Below are positions 7,932 to 17,332 of a DNA stretch of 64,000 nt, piece by piece. The DNA lies in the NCBI GenBank assembly GCA_945946655.1, contig CAMEWM010000001.1, forward strand, positions 130,365 through 194,364, written 5' to 3'. The first letter of the stretch is position 1. Each line of letters starts with the position of its first letter. Origin of the DNA: an uncultured Clostridium sp. (GTDB taxonomy: Bacteria; Bacillota; Clostridia; TANB77; CAG-508). Under the pieces are notes generated by a model. The model saw only the letters and a program-made list of their open reading frames with translations. It ran no database searches and was not told the DNA's origin. The position numbers and the translations under genes are program-made.

Positions 7932-10154
7932 ATGAATTATAAGAAACAAAAAGAAGTAAAAATAGATAACAAAAGCACACATCTAAAATGGTTTGCTGTA
8001 ATATTCTTAATATTGATTTTATTGTTAGTATTCAGAATATTTTGGTTACAATTTATAGATGGAGATTCTTTAAAGGAACAAGCATATAAACAAATTACGG
8101 CAAATAGAGTTTTAAGTCCTAAAAGAGGAACTATTTATGATTCAACAGGTAAAGCACTTGCAGTAAGTTCAGAAGTTGATACTATAAGTATAAATCCTTC
8201 TCTTATTAGTGTAAAAAATGATACAGAAGGAACCAATGCTCTAAAAGAAAAGGTCGCAAGAGTTCTAGCAAATATTTTTGACTTAAATTATGATGAAGTT
8301 TTAGTTAAAGTAACTAGTACAAACTCTGTAGAAACAATAGCAAAAAAAGTAGACTCTGATAAAGTAGCCGAATTAGAACAATGGATGAAAGAGAACAAAT
8401 GCTATTCTGGTATAAACATAGATGCAGATACAAAAAGATCCTATCCTTATAATAATTTAGCATCAAATTTGATAGGCTTTTGTGGCAGTGACAATAATGG
8501 CCTCGCAGGTTTAGAATATTATTGGGATGATACTTTAACAGGTACCCCTGGAAGAGTAACAACTTCTATAGATGCAACTCAAGAATCAATACCAGATAAT
8601 GATGAAAAATATATAGATCCAGAAAACGGAAGTAACATCACATTATCAATTGATGCTAACATTCAGTCAATAGTAGAAAAATATTTAAAACAGGCAGTTG
8701 AAGAGAATGATTGTAAAAATGGTGGCTCTATGATTCTTATGGATCCTTCTACAGGTGATATTTTAGCAATGGCCACATATCCAGATTATAATTTGAATAC
8801 ACCTTTTGAACCAAATGAAACTTTACAGAAAACTTGGGATAGTTTGTCTAGTGAGGAAAAAAATAATAGCCTATATAAAATGTATAGTAACAAAGTAGTT
8901 AATGAAACATACGAGCCTGGTTCTGTATTTAAAACAATTATGGCATCTATTGGACTCGAAGAAAATGTTGTTGAAACAGATACTGTAGGAGATTTCTATT
9001 GTAGTGGCTATGAACACGTTGGCGATAGAGATATTCATTGTACAAATACATCAGGTCATGGTAGTCAAACATTAAGAAATGCATTAGAAAATTCTTGTAA
9101 CCCAGCATTAATTCAATTAGGTAGACGTATAGGGGCTAATACATTATATAAATATTTTAAAGCATTTGGTTTCTTTGACAAAACAGGTATTGCCACAGCG
9201 GGCGAATCATCAAGTCAATTTCATACTCTAGATAATGTCGGTCCTACCGAATTAGCGACAATGTCTTTTGGTCAAAGATTTACCATTACTCCATTACAGA
9301 TGATTACAGCAGCTTGTGCCATAGCAAATAATGGTAAATTAGTAAAGCCAAGAATTGTTACAAAAATAGAAAATCCAGATACTGGTGCAATAACCAATAT
9401 AGACGTTGAAGAAGTGAGACAAGTCATATCTTCTAAGACAGCATCTAAAGTTCGTGATATGATGCAATCTGTTGTAACAGATGGTGGAGGTCAATCTGGT
9501 GCTGTTAAAGGATATGCTATTGGTGGAAAAACCGGAACTTCAGAGCCTAATCCAAGTCATCCAGAAGATGGATATGTTGCATCCTTCCTAGCAATTGCAC
9601 CTGTTGAAAACACTAAAGTCGTTGCACTGTTATCTTTGTATGGTCCTCAAGGAAAGAATCATTACGGCGGTAAAATTGCTGCGCCTGTTGTCTCTCAAGT
9701 GTTAAGTGAAGTTCTACCTTATTTAGGTATTCCTTCAAATGATTCATCACAAGCAAGCTCAGATACCTCTTTAATAACCATTCCTGATTTAAAAAATAAA
9801 ACTATATCTGAATCGAAAAAACTTCTTAAAGATTTGGGATTAACATATATAACGTCTGCTTCTGATGATGAAATAGTTACATCTCAAAATCCTAAAGCTG
9901 GTGTATCAATTTCTAAAAACGGAATCGTAAAATTATATACTGATCAAAACAACTCGTCAGTTTCTGTAACAGTACCAGATTTAAAAGGAAAAAGCTTAAG
10001 CAATGCAACTTCTACTTTAAAAGCTAAAAACTTAAATATTCAAGCTACTGGCTCAGGTATTGTTGTTTCACAAGAACCTGCCGTTGGATCTTCTATTGAG
10101 GAGGGTAGTGTAATTAAAGTAACCTTACAAGAAGTGACAAGTGATTTACATTAA
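7932..10154 (+). CDS. Class B penicillin-binding protein (SpoVD/FtsI type) with two PASTA domains
   Basis: This 740-residue D,D-transpeptidase cross-links peptidoglycan at the outer face of the membrane. It has a short cytoplasmic start, one transmembrane helix (about 24-43), a PBP dimerisation region and a transpeptidase domain with all three motifs: Ser331-Val-Phe-Lys334 (SxxK, in EPGSVFKT), Ser388-Cys-Asn390 (SxN) and Lys533-Thr-Gly535 (KTGT). Two PASTA domains follow at about 615-675 and 680-738. That layout matches SpoVD, the spore cortex PBP of Bacillus and Clostridium, and PASTA-bearing division PBPs. The usual dcw neighbours (mraY, murE) are absent, so the context does not decide between septal and cortex roles. 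The ribosome binding site is GTTGGTGA. A strong bidirectional terminator follows the stop. Confidence 0.92.
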   Translation: MNYKKQKEVKIDNKSTHLKWFAVIFLILILLLVFRIFWLQFIDGDSLKEQAYKQITANRVLSPKRGTIYDSTGKALAVSSEVDTISINPSLISVKNDTEGTNALKEKVARVLANIFDLNYDEVLVKVTSTNSVETIAKKVDSDKVAELEQWMKENKCYSGINIDADTKRSYPYNNLASNLIGFCGSDNNGLAGLEYYWDDTLTGTPGRVTTSIDATQESIPDNDEKYIDPENGSNITLSIDANIQSIVEKYLKQAVEENDCKNGGSMILMDPSTGDILAMATYPDYNLNTPFEPNETLQKTWDSLSSEEKNNSLYKMYSNKVVNETYEPGSVFKTIMASIGLEENVVETDTVGDFYCSGYEHVGDRDIHCTNTSGHGSQTLRNALENSCNPALIQLGRRIGANTLYKYFKAFGFFDKTGIATAGESSSQFHTLDNVGPTELATMSFGQRFTITPLQMITAACAIANNGKLVKPRIVTKIENPDTGAITNIDVEEVRQVISSKTASKVRDMMQSVVTDGGGQSGAVKGYAIGGKTGTSEPNPSHPEDGYVASFLAIAPVENTKVVALLSLYGPQGKNHYGGKIAAPVVSQVLSEVLPYLGIPSNDSSQASSDTSLITIPDLKNKTISESKKLLKDLGLTYITSASDDEIVTSQNPKAGVSISKNGIVKLYTDQNNSSVSVTVPDLKGKSLSNATSTLKAKNLNIQATGSGIVVSQEPAVGSSIEEGSVIKVTLQEVTSDLH

Positions 10155-10158
10155 AAAA

Positions 10159-10194
10159 AAATCAACCAAAAGGAACATTCCTATTGGTTGATTT
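10159..10194. terminator. Bidirectional terminator between PBP and SDR genes
   Basis: AAATCAACCAA (10159-10169) pairs with TTGGTTGATTT (10184-10194); an inner AGGAA/TTCCT can extend the stem. It ends with a T-rich run on the plus strand and overlaps the last codons of the convergent SDR gene. Confidence 0.85.
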
Positions 10195-10954
10195 TTCTTT
10201 TTTGTGCATAATAGCAGAAGAAGGCTGATACCTGATCTGGTAATATTTTAGAAAATATTCGTCCTAACCATATAAAGAAACTTGGAAATATTAAAGTTCT
10301 GCCCTGCATCATTTTCTTGATTGCATAGCATGCAACTTGCTTACTATCCGCTTCTGCTATGTTAAATTTTACATCTGCAACCTTATTAAAGTTTGTTTTT
10401 ACTGGACCAGGGCATAAAGCACTTATTTTCACCTTTGATTTTTGCTTAAATAGTTCATGCCTTATGCTTTGTGTTAGTCTCACCACATAAGCTTTTGTCG
10501 AGTAATATGTTGCCATTAAAGGCCCAGGCATGAAACCAGCAATTGATGCCACATTTAATATATATCCTTTATTCACACTCACCATATCTTTTAAGAATAG
10601 TTTAGTTAATATATGCAAAGCAACAATATTAGTATCTATTATCCCTAATTCTTTTTCTAAATCTGTATCAGTAAATTTACCACAAGTTCCAAAGCCTGCA
10701 TCATTAACTAATATATCGATTACTCCATATTTTGCTTTTACGTCTTCGTGTAGTTTTCTGCATCCATCTCTATCTATTAAATCCATTGCTCTAATGTCGA
10801 CTTTAATTTGATATATTGCTTCTAATTCTTTTTTTAACTTTTTTAATTCTTCTTCATTTCTAGCAACTGCAATTATGTCATATTTTCTTTTTGCAAGTTC
10901 TCTTGCAATGTCTCTTCCTATTCCTGAAGACGCTCCTGTAACTAAAGCTATCAT
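10181..10954 (-). CDS. Short-chain dehydrogenase/reductase (SDR)
   Basis: This 257-residue NAD(P)-dependent oxidoreductase shows the classical SDR signatures: the cofactor motif TGASSGIG near the N-terminus, NDAG in place of NNAG, a Ser in NVASIAG and the catalytic YYSTK (YxxxK). An Arg in VARNEEE after the second strand favours NADP(H). The C-terminal tail is hydrophobic and basic (FFIWLGRIF, then CYYAQKRK), as in membrane-associated DltE/YqjQ-like SDRs. The substrate cannot be told. The ATG follows a GTGAGGAAA site. It lies 30 bp downstream of the dGTPase-like gene and is probably co-transcribed with it. Confidence 0.88.
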   Translation of the reverse strand: MIALVTGASSGIGRDIARELAKRKYDIIAVARNEEELKKLKKELEAIYQIKVDIRAMDLIDRDGCRKLHEDVKAKYGVIDILVNDAGFGTCGKFTDTDLEKELGIIDTNIVALHILTKLFLKDMVSVNKGYILNVASIAGFMPGPLMATYYSTKAYVVRLTQSIRHELFKQKSKVKISALCPGPVKTNFNKVADVKFNIAEADSKQVACYAIKKMMQGRTLIFPSFFIWLGRIFSKILPDQVSAFFCYYAQKRKINQ

Positions 10955-10983
10955 ACTATTTCCTCACTTTATTTATAATTATC

Positions 10984-12207
10984 TTAAAAACTAATTATTT
11001 TATTATATGTATCTATTGCTTTATTATCTGTCATTCCTGATATATATTCAATTATTGCTAAACAATAATCTTCTTTCTTATTGATATTATACATTTTGTT
11101 ATTCTTTAATTTCATCTCTAAATCTTGTTCATCAACACAATAATTTTTTAGCCAATTAACAAACTCATATATCAGTTCAGGATACATTTTATTATTTTCT
11201 ATGATATTATCTATTTTGTTACTGTATGCAGATTTTAATACATCATAAATTGTATAGATAATAACATTGAAATACTCATTTGATTTTAATAATTTGTCAT
11301 TTCTATATATTCTTTCATAATTAAATTTTTTCAATTTATTTATTAAGTTTAATCCACTATCCGAAAATGTAAGACCTTTTTCTATTGAGGTGTTCTTTAA
11401 TAAGTCAACAGTCAAATAATTTATTATATTTGTATTATTTAATGTATCATATCCAGTACTCTGAAAATTTAACATTGTTTCTAGTTCTTGAATATCATCA
11501 TTATTTAAAATATTAAATCTCAATGCGTCCTCTATATCTCTTCCTAGATACGATATTTTATCTGCTATTTTTATTACACATCCTTCCCATGTATAAGGCG
11601 CGTATTCATTTGGTCTTGTATAGTTATTTAAATCTATTGCCTCTTGTCTAGGTCTTAAGCTATTTTCGTCTATTTCTCCGCAGTGAGATACTATTCCATC
11701 TCTTACAGCATATGTTAAATTTAAGTTTTCTTTGTATCCTTCTCTATTTTCTAATAATTCTATGTTATCGACACAGTTTAAACCGTTCCTCTCATGCCAG
11801 AATCTTTTATTTGTATCTCTCATTGAAATTTCATTTAACACTTTTTCTCCAGCATGTCCAAAGGGACTATGTCCCAAATCATGAGCAACAGCTATCGTCT
11901 TTGTTAATTCTGTGTTCAAACCTAATGCTTTTGCCAGTACGTAACTTATAGACTCAACATGGTTTACATGCTCTATCCTCGTACATATATGGTCATTAGC
12001 TGGTGAGAAAAACACTTGCGTTTTATGCTTTAATCTTTTATATGCGTTAGAATATATAATTCTAGTATAATCTCTTTCAAACTCAGTTCTTAAATCTATA
12101 TTTGCACTGTATAATTTTTTCTCTCTTAATGTCATTTGACTCCATTTAGGATTATTTTCATTAGCCGCTTCAATTGCTAATTTATTTAATTTCATATTGC
12201 CGTCCAT
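10984..12207 (-). CDS. dgt: Deoxyguanosinetriphosphate triphosphohydrolase-like protein
   Basis: This 407-residue HD-superfamily enzyme resembles dNTP triphosphohydrolases, which split dGTP into deoxyguanosine and triphosphate and help set dNTP pools. Seen directly: an N-terminal region with YSANIDLRTEFERDYTRII and FKHKTQVF-like KRLKHKTQVF, the metal-binding His in TRIEHVNHV, the HD pair in VAHDLGHSPFGHAGE and a later Asp in KIADKISYLGRDIEDA. Length suits the Dgt type rather than short YfbR-like enzymes. The ATG has GGAGG 7 nt upstream. It lies after the clpC terminator and before the SDR gene. Substrate range within the family varies and is not proven here. Confidence 0.88.
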   Translation of the reverse strand: MDGNMKLNKLAIEAANENNPKWSQMTLREKKLYSANIDLRTEFERDYTRIIYSNAYKRLKHKTQVFFSPANDHICTRIEHVNHVESISYVLAKALGLNTELTKTIAVAHDLGHSPFGHAGEKVLNEISMRDTNKRFWHERNGLNCVDNIELLENREGYKENLNLTYAVRDGIVSHCGEIDENSLRPRQEAIDLNNYTRPNEYAPYTWEGCVIKIADKISYLGRDIEDALRFNILNNDDIQELETMLNFQSTGYDTLNNTNIINYLTVDLLKNTSIEKGLTFSDSGLNLINKLKKFNYERIYRNDKLLKSNEYFNVIIYTIYDVLKSAYSNKIDNIIENNKMYPELIYEFVNWLKNYCVDEQDLEMKLKNNKMYNINKKEDYCLAIIEYISGMTDNKAIDTYNKIISF

Positions 12208-12277
12208 GCTGATACCTCCAAAATTATGCTTAGATTATATATTTTAGATTATTAAAAGTCAAACGTAAAACAAGAAA

Positions 12278-12303
12278 AAGCCAAAAGGTTTCCCTCTTGG
12301 CTT
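12278..12303 (-). terminator. Terminator of the ctsR-clpC operon
   Basis: AAGCCAA (12278-12284) pairs with TTGGCTT (12297-12303), with a short inner GG/CC pairing. On the minus strand it is followed by a T-rich run, 6 bp after the clpC stop. Confidence 0.8.
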
Positions 12304-12308
12304 CTTAC

Positions 12309-14756
12309 TTATTTTATTACAATTTCATCATTTTCAACTATTGCTTTCGCCCTTTTACCTGTTTTCACGACTCCATCTAATATTGCTTCTGCTATTTTAT
12401 CTTCTAGCATATTTTGTATAGCTCTTCTTAGAGGTCGTGCACCATAATTGTTGTCAACGCCTTTTTTAGCAATTAGTTCTTTTACTGAATTATCTATTTC
12501 TATTTTTATTTCTTGTTTTTCTAATCTTTTTGTGACTTGTGCAAGCATTATCTCAATAATCTTTTTAACATCTTCATTCTCTAATTTGTGGAATACGATA
12601 ATGTCATCTATACGATTAATAAGTTCTGGTCTAAATTGTTTCTTTAGTTCTCCCATTACTTCTTTTTTAATGTTTTCATATTCTTGCTTTTTATTTTCTT
12701 CTTCGTTTCCACCAGAGAATCCAAGTTTATTTTTATCAGTAATAAGTTTAGCGCCAACATTCGATGTCATAATTATAACTGTATTTTTAAAGTTTACTGT
12801 TCTTCCTTGTGAATCTGTCAATCTTCCATCCTCTAATATTTGTAATAACATATTCATTACATCTGGATGTGCTTTTTCAACCTCATCAAATAATATTACA
12901 GAATATGGTCTCCTTCTTACCTTTTCCGTTAGTTGTCCTCCCTCATCATATCCTACATATCCTGGAGGAGAACCAATTAATTTTGCAACCGAATGAGATT
13001 CCATAAATTCTGACATATCTACTCTTATCATGCTATCTTCGTTTCCAAACATTGCTTCTGCTAATGCCTTTGCTAGCTCAGTTTTACCAACCCCCGTAGG
13101 TCCTAAGAATAAGAATGATCCTGTTGGACGGTTTGGGTCTGTTAACCCTACTCTTCCTCTTCTTATAGCTTTGCTTACAGCTGATACAGCTTCATCTTGT
13201 CCAATAACTCTCTTATGTAAGTTTTCTTCTAGATGTTTTAATTTTTCGTTTTCTGTTTCTGTTATCTTGTTAACAGGAATACCTGTCCAGCTAGCAATTA
13301 CATGTGCAATATCTTCTTTAGATAAAACCATAACTTTTTTAGTATTATCTTCTTTCCATTTTGCCTGCTCTTCTTCTAATTTTTGTTTTTTAGCTTTTTC
13401 GTTATCTCTTAACTTAGCTGCTTTTTCAAAATTTTGAGTTGCTATAGCTTCTTCTTTTTCTTTACAAGTCTTCTCTATTTCATCTTCTAGGTTTCTCATA
13501 GAATCCGGTTTTGTATATGTTTGCATCTTTACTCTTGATGCTGCTTCATCTATTAAATCTATTGCTTTATCTGGTAAGTATCTATCATTTACATATCTTG
13601 TAGATAGTTCTACTGCAGCCTTTATTGATTCATCTGTAATCTTTACATTATGATGCGCTTCATACTTATCTCTTAACCCTTCAAGAATTTTAATTGTATC
13701 TTCTTCTGTTGGTTCATTTACTGTTACTGGGCTAAACCTTCTTTCAAGAGCAGCATCTTTTTCAATATATTTTCTATATTCAGTGGTTGTTGTTGCACCA
13801 ACTACTTGCACTTCTCCTCTTGCCAAAAGTGGCTTTAAGATATTTGCTGCATCAACAGCGCCTTCTGCAGAACCTGCGCCAACTATTGTATGTATTTCGT
13901 CTATAAATAGTATTACGTCTCCAGCTTTTTTTACCTCTTCAAGAGATTTCTTTATTCTTTCCTCAAAATCTCCCCTGTATTTTGCACCTGCTACCATTCC
14001 AGATATATCAATACTTACAACTCTTTTATTTTTTAGAGTTTCTGGTACATCCCCTGCAACAATTTTTTCCGCAAGACCCTCTGCAATTGCTGTTTTACCA
14101 ACACCAGGCTCACCAATTAAGCAAGGATTGTTTTTGGTTCTCCTAGATAAAATTTGAATAACTCTATCTATTTCTGTTCTTCTTCCTATCACTGGATCAA
14201 GCTTGCCCTCTCTTGCCTTTTTCGTTAAATCACTTCCATACTGATTTAATGTAGGGGTAGAATTATAACTTCCATTATTCACAGATTTTTTTGAACCTGG
14301 TTCTTTGCTTTCGGCTTCATTTATAGCATTTACAATTTCATTATATAATTTTTTAGGATTTACATTTAAGTCCATCATTATTCTTACTGCAACACTATCG
14401 CCTTCACGCATAATTCCACAAAGAATATGTTCTGTTCCTATATATTGACTATTTAATCTACGAGCTTCAATAAATGAGTTCTCTATTACTCTTTTACTTC
14501 TAGGAGTAAAACCTATACTATCAATATCTTCTATAGGTCCATTTTCACTTACTCCTATAAGTTCCTCTATATCTCTTAATACTGCTTCACTTGTAACCCC
14601 TTGATTTGACAACACTTTACTTGCAACACCATTACCTTCTTCTACTAATCCATATAAAATATGTTCAGTACCTATGTAATTATGTCCAAGTTTTGCTGCT
14701 AGATCATTTGCTATCTCTAGAGCCTGCTCAGCACTATTAGTGAATTTATATTCCAT
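12309..14756 (-). CDS. clpC: ClpC, AAA+ unfoldase subunit of the Clp protease
   Basis: This 815-residue Hsp100 protein unfolds substrates and feeds them to ClpP. The double Clp N-domain covers about 1-145 (EHILYG and EHILCG repeats). AAA domain 1 has Walker A GEPGVGKTA and Walker B ILFIDEIHT; the middle region holds a UVR-like coiled coil (FEKAAKLRDNEKAKK); AAA domain 2 has Walker A GPTGVGKTE and Walker B ILFDEVEKA. The full set and length are typical. It is the last gene of the ctsR-mcsA-mcsB-clpC operon, 63 bp after mcsB. Known biology: McsB-marked proteins (phosphoarginine) are recognised by the ClpC N-domain. Regulation by CtsR is supported by the operator upstream of ctsR. Confidence 0.97.
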   Translation of the reverse strand: MEYKFTNSAEQALEIANDLAAKLGHNYIGTEHILYGLVEEGNGVASKVLSNQGVTSEAVLRDIEELIGVSENGPIEDIDSIGFTPRSKRVIENSFIEARRLNSQYIGTEHILCGIMREGDSVAVRIMMDLNVNPKKLYNEIVNAINEAESKEPGSKKSVNNGSYNSTPTLNQYGSDLTKKAREGKLDPVIGRRTEIDRVIQILSRRTKNNPCLIGEPGVGKTAIAEGLAEKIVAGDVPETLKNKRVVSIDISGMVAGAKYRGDFEERIKKSLEEVKKAGDVILFIDEIHTIVGAGSAEGAVDAANILKPLLARGEVQVVGATTTTEYRKYIEKDAALERRFSPVTVNEPTEEDTIKILEGLRDKYEAHHNVKITDESIKAAVELSTRYVNDRYLPDKAIDLIDEAASRVKMQTYTKPDSMRNLEDEIEKTCKEKEEAIATQNFEKAAKLRDNEKAKKQKLEEEQAKWKEDNTKKVMVLSKEDIAHVIASWTGIPVNKITETENEKLKHLEENLHKRVIGQDEAVSAVSKAIRRGRVGLTDPNRPTGSFLFLGPTGVGKTELAKALAEAMFGNEDSMIRVDMSEFMESHSVAKLIGSPPGYVGYDEGGQLTEKVRRRPYSVILFDEVEKAHPDVMNMLLQILEDGRLTDSQGRTVNFKNTVIIMTSNVGAKLITDKNKLGFSGGNEEENKKQEYENIKKEVMGELKKQFRPELINRIDDIIVFHKLENEDVKKIIEIMLAQVTKRLEKQEIKIEIDNSVKELIAKKGVDNNYGARPLRRAIQNMLEDKIAEAILDGVVKTGKRAKAIVENDEIVIK

Positions 14757-14819
14757 AATAATCCCTTCTTTCTTTATAAAATTTTACCAATCACTTCATA
14801 AGATATGACAAATAACTTT

Positions 14820-15836
14820 CTATTCTTTTATAATTTGTCTTATTATTTCTGTCCTTTTCATGTCTCTCTCATTTTCATTCATAATCTTTCCACAATATTT
14901 TTGAAGATTTGCAGGTTTAGTATATAAGAATAGTTTTTTCACCTTTGTATCATCAAGTTCGCTAATGACTCCCATATCAGTACCTAGCTTTACATCCGAC
15001 AATAAGTCGATGCACTCATTACTTGATAAAAGCCTAGCATTTTCTAATATACCAAATGCCCTATAAACTTTATCCTCAAAGCGTACTTGTTCTTTTCCCA
15101 GATATTTTCTGGCAACCTTTTCTTGTTCTATAATTTTTTCTGTAATTATTTTCATGTTTTTTACTATTTCTTGCTCACTAATTCCTAAGGTTTGATTATT
15201 AGAAATCTGATAAATATTTCCCATACTTTGGCTTCCTTCTCCATATACTCCTCTAACATTCATTCCAAAGTTATTAACTATATGAAGGACCTTATTCAAA
15301 TTACCTGTTTCTGCAAGGCCAGGAAGATGTACCATTACTGATATTCTTGCTCCTGTTCCAACATTTGTTGGACATGCTGTTAAATATCCATATTTTTCAC
15401 TATATTCATAATCTAATAAACTTTCTAGTTTTTGGTCGATTTCTATAGCAAGATTCATTAATTCTTCTATTGCCATTCCTTCTGCAAAAACTTGCAAACG
15501 TAAATGATCTTCTTCATTTATCATTATACATATATTTTCTTCATTATTTATCAAAATAGCTCTATTTTCATCTACACTATTAGCAAATTCTGGGCTAATA
15601 ATATGTTTTTCAACTAGTGATAATTTCGTTAAATTATCCATATCTTTCAATTTTAATAATTGAAGATTGTATCCTAGTGCAGGTACAATTCCTTCTATTT
15701 TTGATAATATTTGCTTTTTATCTTCATTTTTACATTTATTTTCAAAATTGAAACCTTTTATATTACGTGCAAGCCTTACTCTTGTACTTATTACAACATC
15801 AGAATTTTTTCCGTTTTGTAAATACCAATTAGACAT
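14820..15836 (-). CDS. mcsB: Protein-arginine kinase McsB
   Basis: This 338-residue kinase phosphorylates arginines on proteins and so tags them for ClpCP. It is a member of the phosphagen (guanido) kinase family. Diagnostic features are the N-terminal STRVRLARN, the NEEN loop followed by INEEDHLR, and CPTNVGTG around the catalytic Cys, all as in McsB. The C-terminal domain that reads phosphoarginine is present (LGISEQEI region onward). It sits 21 bp after mcsA, whose product activates it, and 63 bp before clpC. The start has an AAGGAAG site. Confidence 0.96.
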   Translation of the reverse strand: MSNWYLQNGKNSDVVISTRVRLARNIKGFNFENKCKNEDKKQILSKIEGIVPALGYNLQLLKLKDMDNLTKLSLVEKHIISPEFANSVDENRAILINNEENICIMINEEDHLRLQVFAEGMAIEELMNLAIEIDQKLESLLDYEYSEKYGYLTACPTNVGTGARISVMVHLPGLAETGNLNKVLHIVNNFGMNVRGVYGEGSQSMGNIYQISNNQTLGISEQEIVKNMKIITEKIIEQEKVARKYLGKEQVRFEDKVYRAFGILENARLLSSNECIDLLSDVKLGTDMGVISELDDTKVKKLFLYTKPANLQKYCGKIMNENERDMKRTEIIRQIIKE

Positions 15837-15857
15837 AAATTATACTTCCTTTCATTT

Positions 15858-16412
15858 CTATTTCTTATCATTAATTTGTTTTATTTTATCTCTTATAGTA
15901 GCAGCATCTTCATATCTTTCTTCTTCTATTGCTTTATTTAAATCTTTTTTTAACTGCTCTAACTCATTATTTTCAACTTTCTTTTCTTCTCTGTTCATTT
16001 TTTTAGTATTATTTTCTCCAGTATTTTGCATTTTTTCAGAAATATTTAAAGGTTTTCTTCCTACATGTTTTACATTTCCTTGAATGTTTTTAAGTACAGA
16101 GTCTAGCCTATCTTCGAACATATCATAACATTCTGCACAACCTAACAATCCTGTTTTTATAAAATCATTATATAATTCTCCACAAGTATCACATTGGTTG
16201 CTCTTTTCTTTTATAAAACTTGGTAATAATTGTTCATCATTAAAGAAATCATCTAAAAAGTTTGAAAAGTGTATTGGCATATTTATTTTAAAATTTTTTA
16301 TTCCCATTTTTTCAGCACACTCTTCACATAATATCATTTCTTTCTTTACACCATTCACTATTTGAGTATATCTTACATTTGCCTCATTTTTTCCACAATT
16401 CTGACATAACAT
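15858..16412 (-). CDS. mcsA: McsA, zinc-binding activator of McsB
   Basis: McsA binds zinc, activates the arginine kinase McsB and modulates CtsR. This 184-residue protein begins MLCQNCGKNEANVRY with a CxxC pair, then CEEC, then a second zinc site (CDTCG ... CAEC), and ends with a UVR motif (LKKDLNKAIEEERYEDAATIRDKI) that in this family contacts ClpC. I start it at the ATG at 16412: AGGAGG lies 9 nt upstream, while the in-frame TTG three codons earlier is too close. It follows ctsR by 17 bp. Confidence 0.93.
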   Translation of the reverse strand: MLCQNCGKNEANVRYTQIVNGVKKEMILCEECAEKMGIKNFKINMPIHFSNFLDDFFNDEQLLPSFIKEKSNQCDTCGELYNDFIKTGLLGCAECYDMFEDRLDSVLKNIQGNVKHVGRKPLNISEKMQNTGENNTKKMNREEKKVENNELEQLKKDLNKAIEEERYEDAATIRDKIKQINDKK

Positions 16413-16429
16413 AATAATCAACCTCCTAA

Positions 16430-16879
16430 TTAATCTTCAACAAGATTTAATAACATATTTTTAAAAATATTTGCTCTTAATTTATCTTTTTCTTTTTGTT
16501 CTACAGTGAGAACATTGTCACTAGTCGCCACTTTTAGAAGCTTTGCTTCATTTTTAGTAATCATGTCATACGATAAGAAATTACTTATAAATATGCTAAC
16601 TTCTTGTGCAGTTATTGCATCTCCCACACTAGATATTATATGCATTAAGTAATTACTTTTTGTGATGTTTATCTTAGTAATAGTTATATGTCCACCACCA
16701 CCACGCTTACTCTCTACATAATATCCTTGTGCTGGCTTAAACCTAGTTGATATAACATAATTTATCTGTGAAGGTACACAATTAAATTTTTCCGCCAGAT
16801 CATTTCTTTGTATTTCTATGCTATTTTCTTCATCAAATAAATCTTTTATAAAATCTTCTATCATATCTGATATTCTCAC
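16430..16879 (-). CDS. ctsR: Transcriptional repressor CtsR
   Basis: CtsR represses class III heat-shock genes (clp and its own operon). This 149-residue protein has the winged helix-turn-helix (LAEKFNCVPSQINYVISTRF) and the glycine-rich wing with the heat-sensing run RGGGG, which is the signature of the family. The start is a GTG at 16879, supported by AGAGGCGAG upstream. It is the first gene of the operon, and its own promoter region carries a matching CtsR box, so autoregulation is expected. Confidence 0.96.
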   Translation of the reverse strand: MRISDMIEDFIKDLFDEENSIEIQRNDLAEKFNCVPSQINYVISTRFKPAQGYYVESKRGGGGHITITKINITKSNYLMHIISSVGDAITAQEVSIFISNFLSYDMITKNEAKLLKVATSDNVLTVEQKEKDKLRANIFKNMLLNLVED

Positions 16880-16936
16880 TTTTACTCGCCTCTTTTCATC
16901 TTTAAGTTTAATATTTTCTTAGTAGCATTTCATATT

Positions 16937-16997
16937 TTTTGACTTTGACTTTCTTTGACCTACATCTATATTATAGCACCTTTATTTTTAAAGTCAA
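16937..16997 (-). promoter_or_regulatory. ctsR operon promoter with CtsR operator
   Basis: On the minus strand TTGACT (16997-16992), a 16-nt spacer and TATAAT (16975-16970) form the promoter. Just downstream lies GGTCAAAGAAAGTCAAA (16960-16944), an exact fit to the known CtsR box (RGTCAAANANRGTCAAA), directly followed by a third half-site GTCAAAA (16943-16937). A repressor there would block the start region. Confidence 0.92.
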
Positions 16998-17007
16998 TAG
17001 TTTTTTA

Positions 17008-17280
17008 CTATTTTTTTCTTTTAGTCATCTCATTAAGTTCCATTGCTCTAGTCTTCTGTCTGTTTAACCCTGTCCATGCAAAGTATGAGGAAATAAATTC
17101 TCCATACATAGTTGTTCCTTCTCCTTTTACAAGCTCATCTAAATGCTCTAGCTCCTTATTTTCTTTATCATTAGCAGCGATAATTCCCTTATAATTATTA
17201 AGATTATTAATAGCTTCATTCTTATTATTTTCTTTTTCTCTTATAGCTTTATCTTGATAAATATCTATATCTTTATTCAT
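17008..17280 (-). CDS. Small charged hypothetical protein
   Basis: I do not recognise this protein. It has about 90 residues from the ATG at 17280, which has GAGGTG about 8 nt upstream; an in-frame GTG four codons earlier overlaps that site and is unlikely. The first half is rich in Asn, Lys and Glu and looks helical; the second half has a short aromatic core (YGEFISSYFAWTG) and ends MTKRKK. It has no signal peptide or membrane segment. It lies between the HAD phosphatase gene (stop 53 bp away, same strand) and the ctsR promoter, so it may be the second gene of a HAD-led unit. Confidence 0.55.
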   Translation of the reverse strand: MNKDIDIYQDKAIREKENNKNEAINNLNNYKGIIAANDKENKELEHLDELVKGEGTTMYGEFISSYFAWTGLNRQKTRAMELNEMTKRKK

Positions 17281-17332
17281 AAAAAAATGCACCTCATAAA
17301 TTTTTTATTTATTCTGTGCATTATATTTTCTT

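Noticed and set aside
12448-12996. Long plus-strand ORFs opposite clpC and the giant adhesin gene
   Set aside because: They are shadows of strongly supported minus-strand genes, lack ribosome sites, and show no family features.
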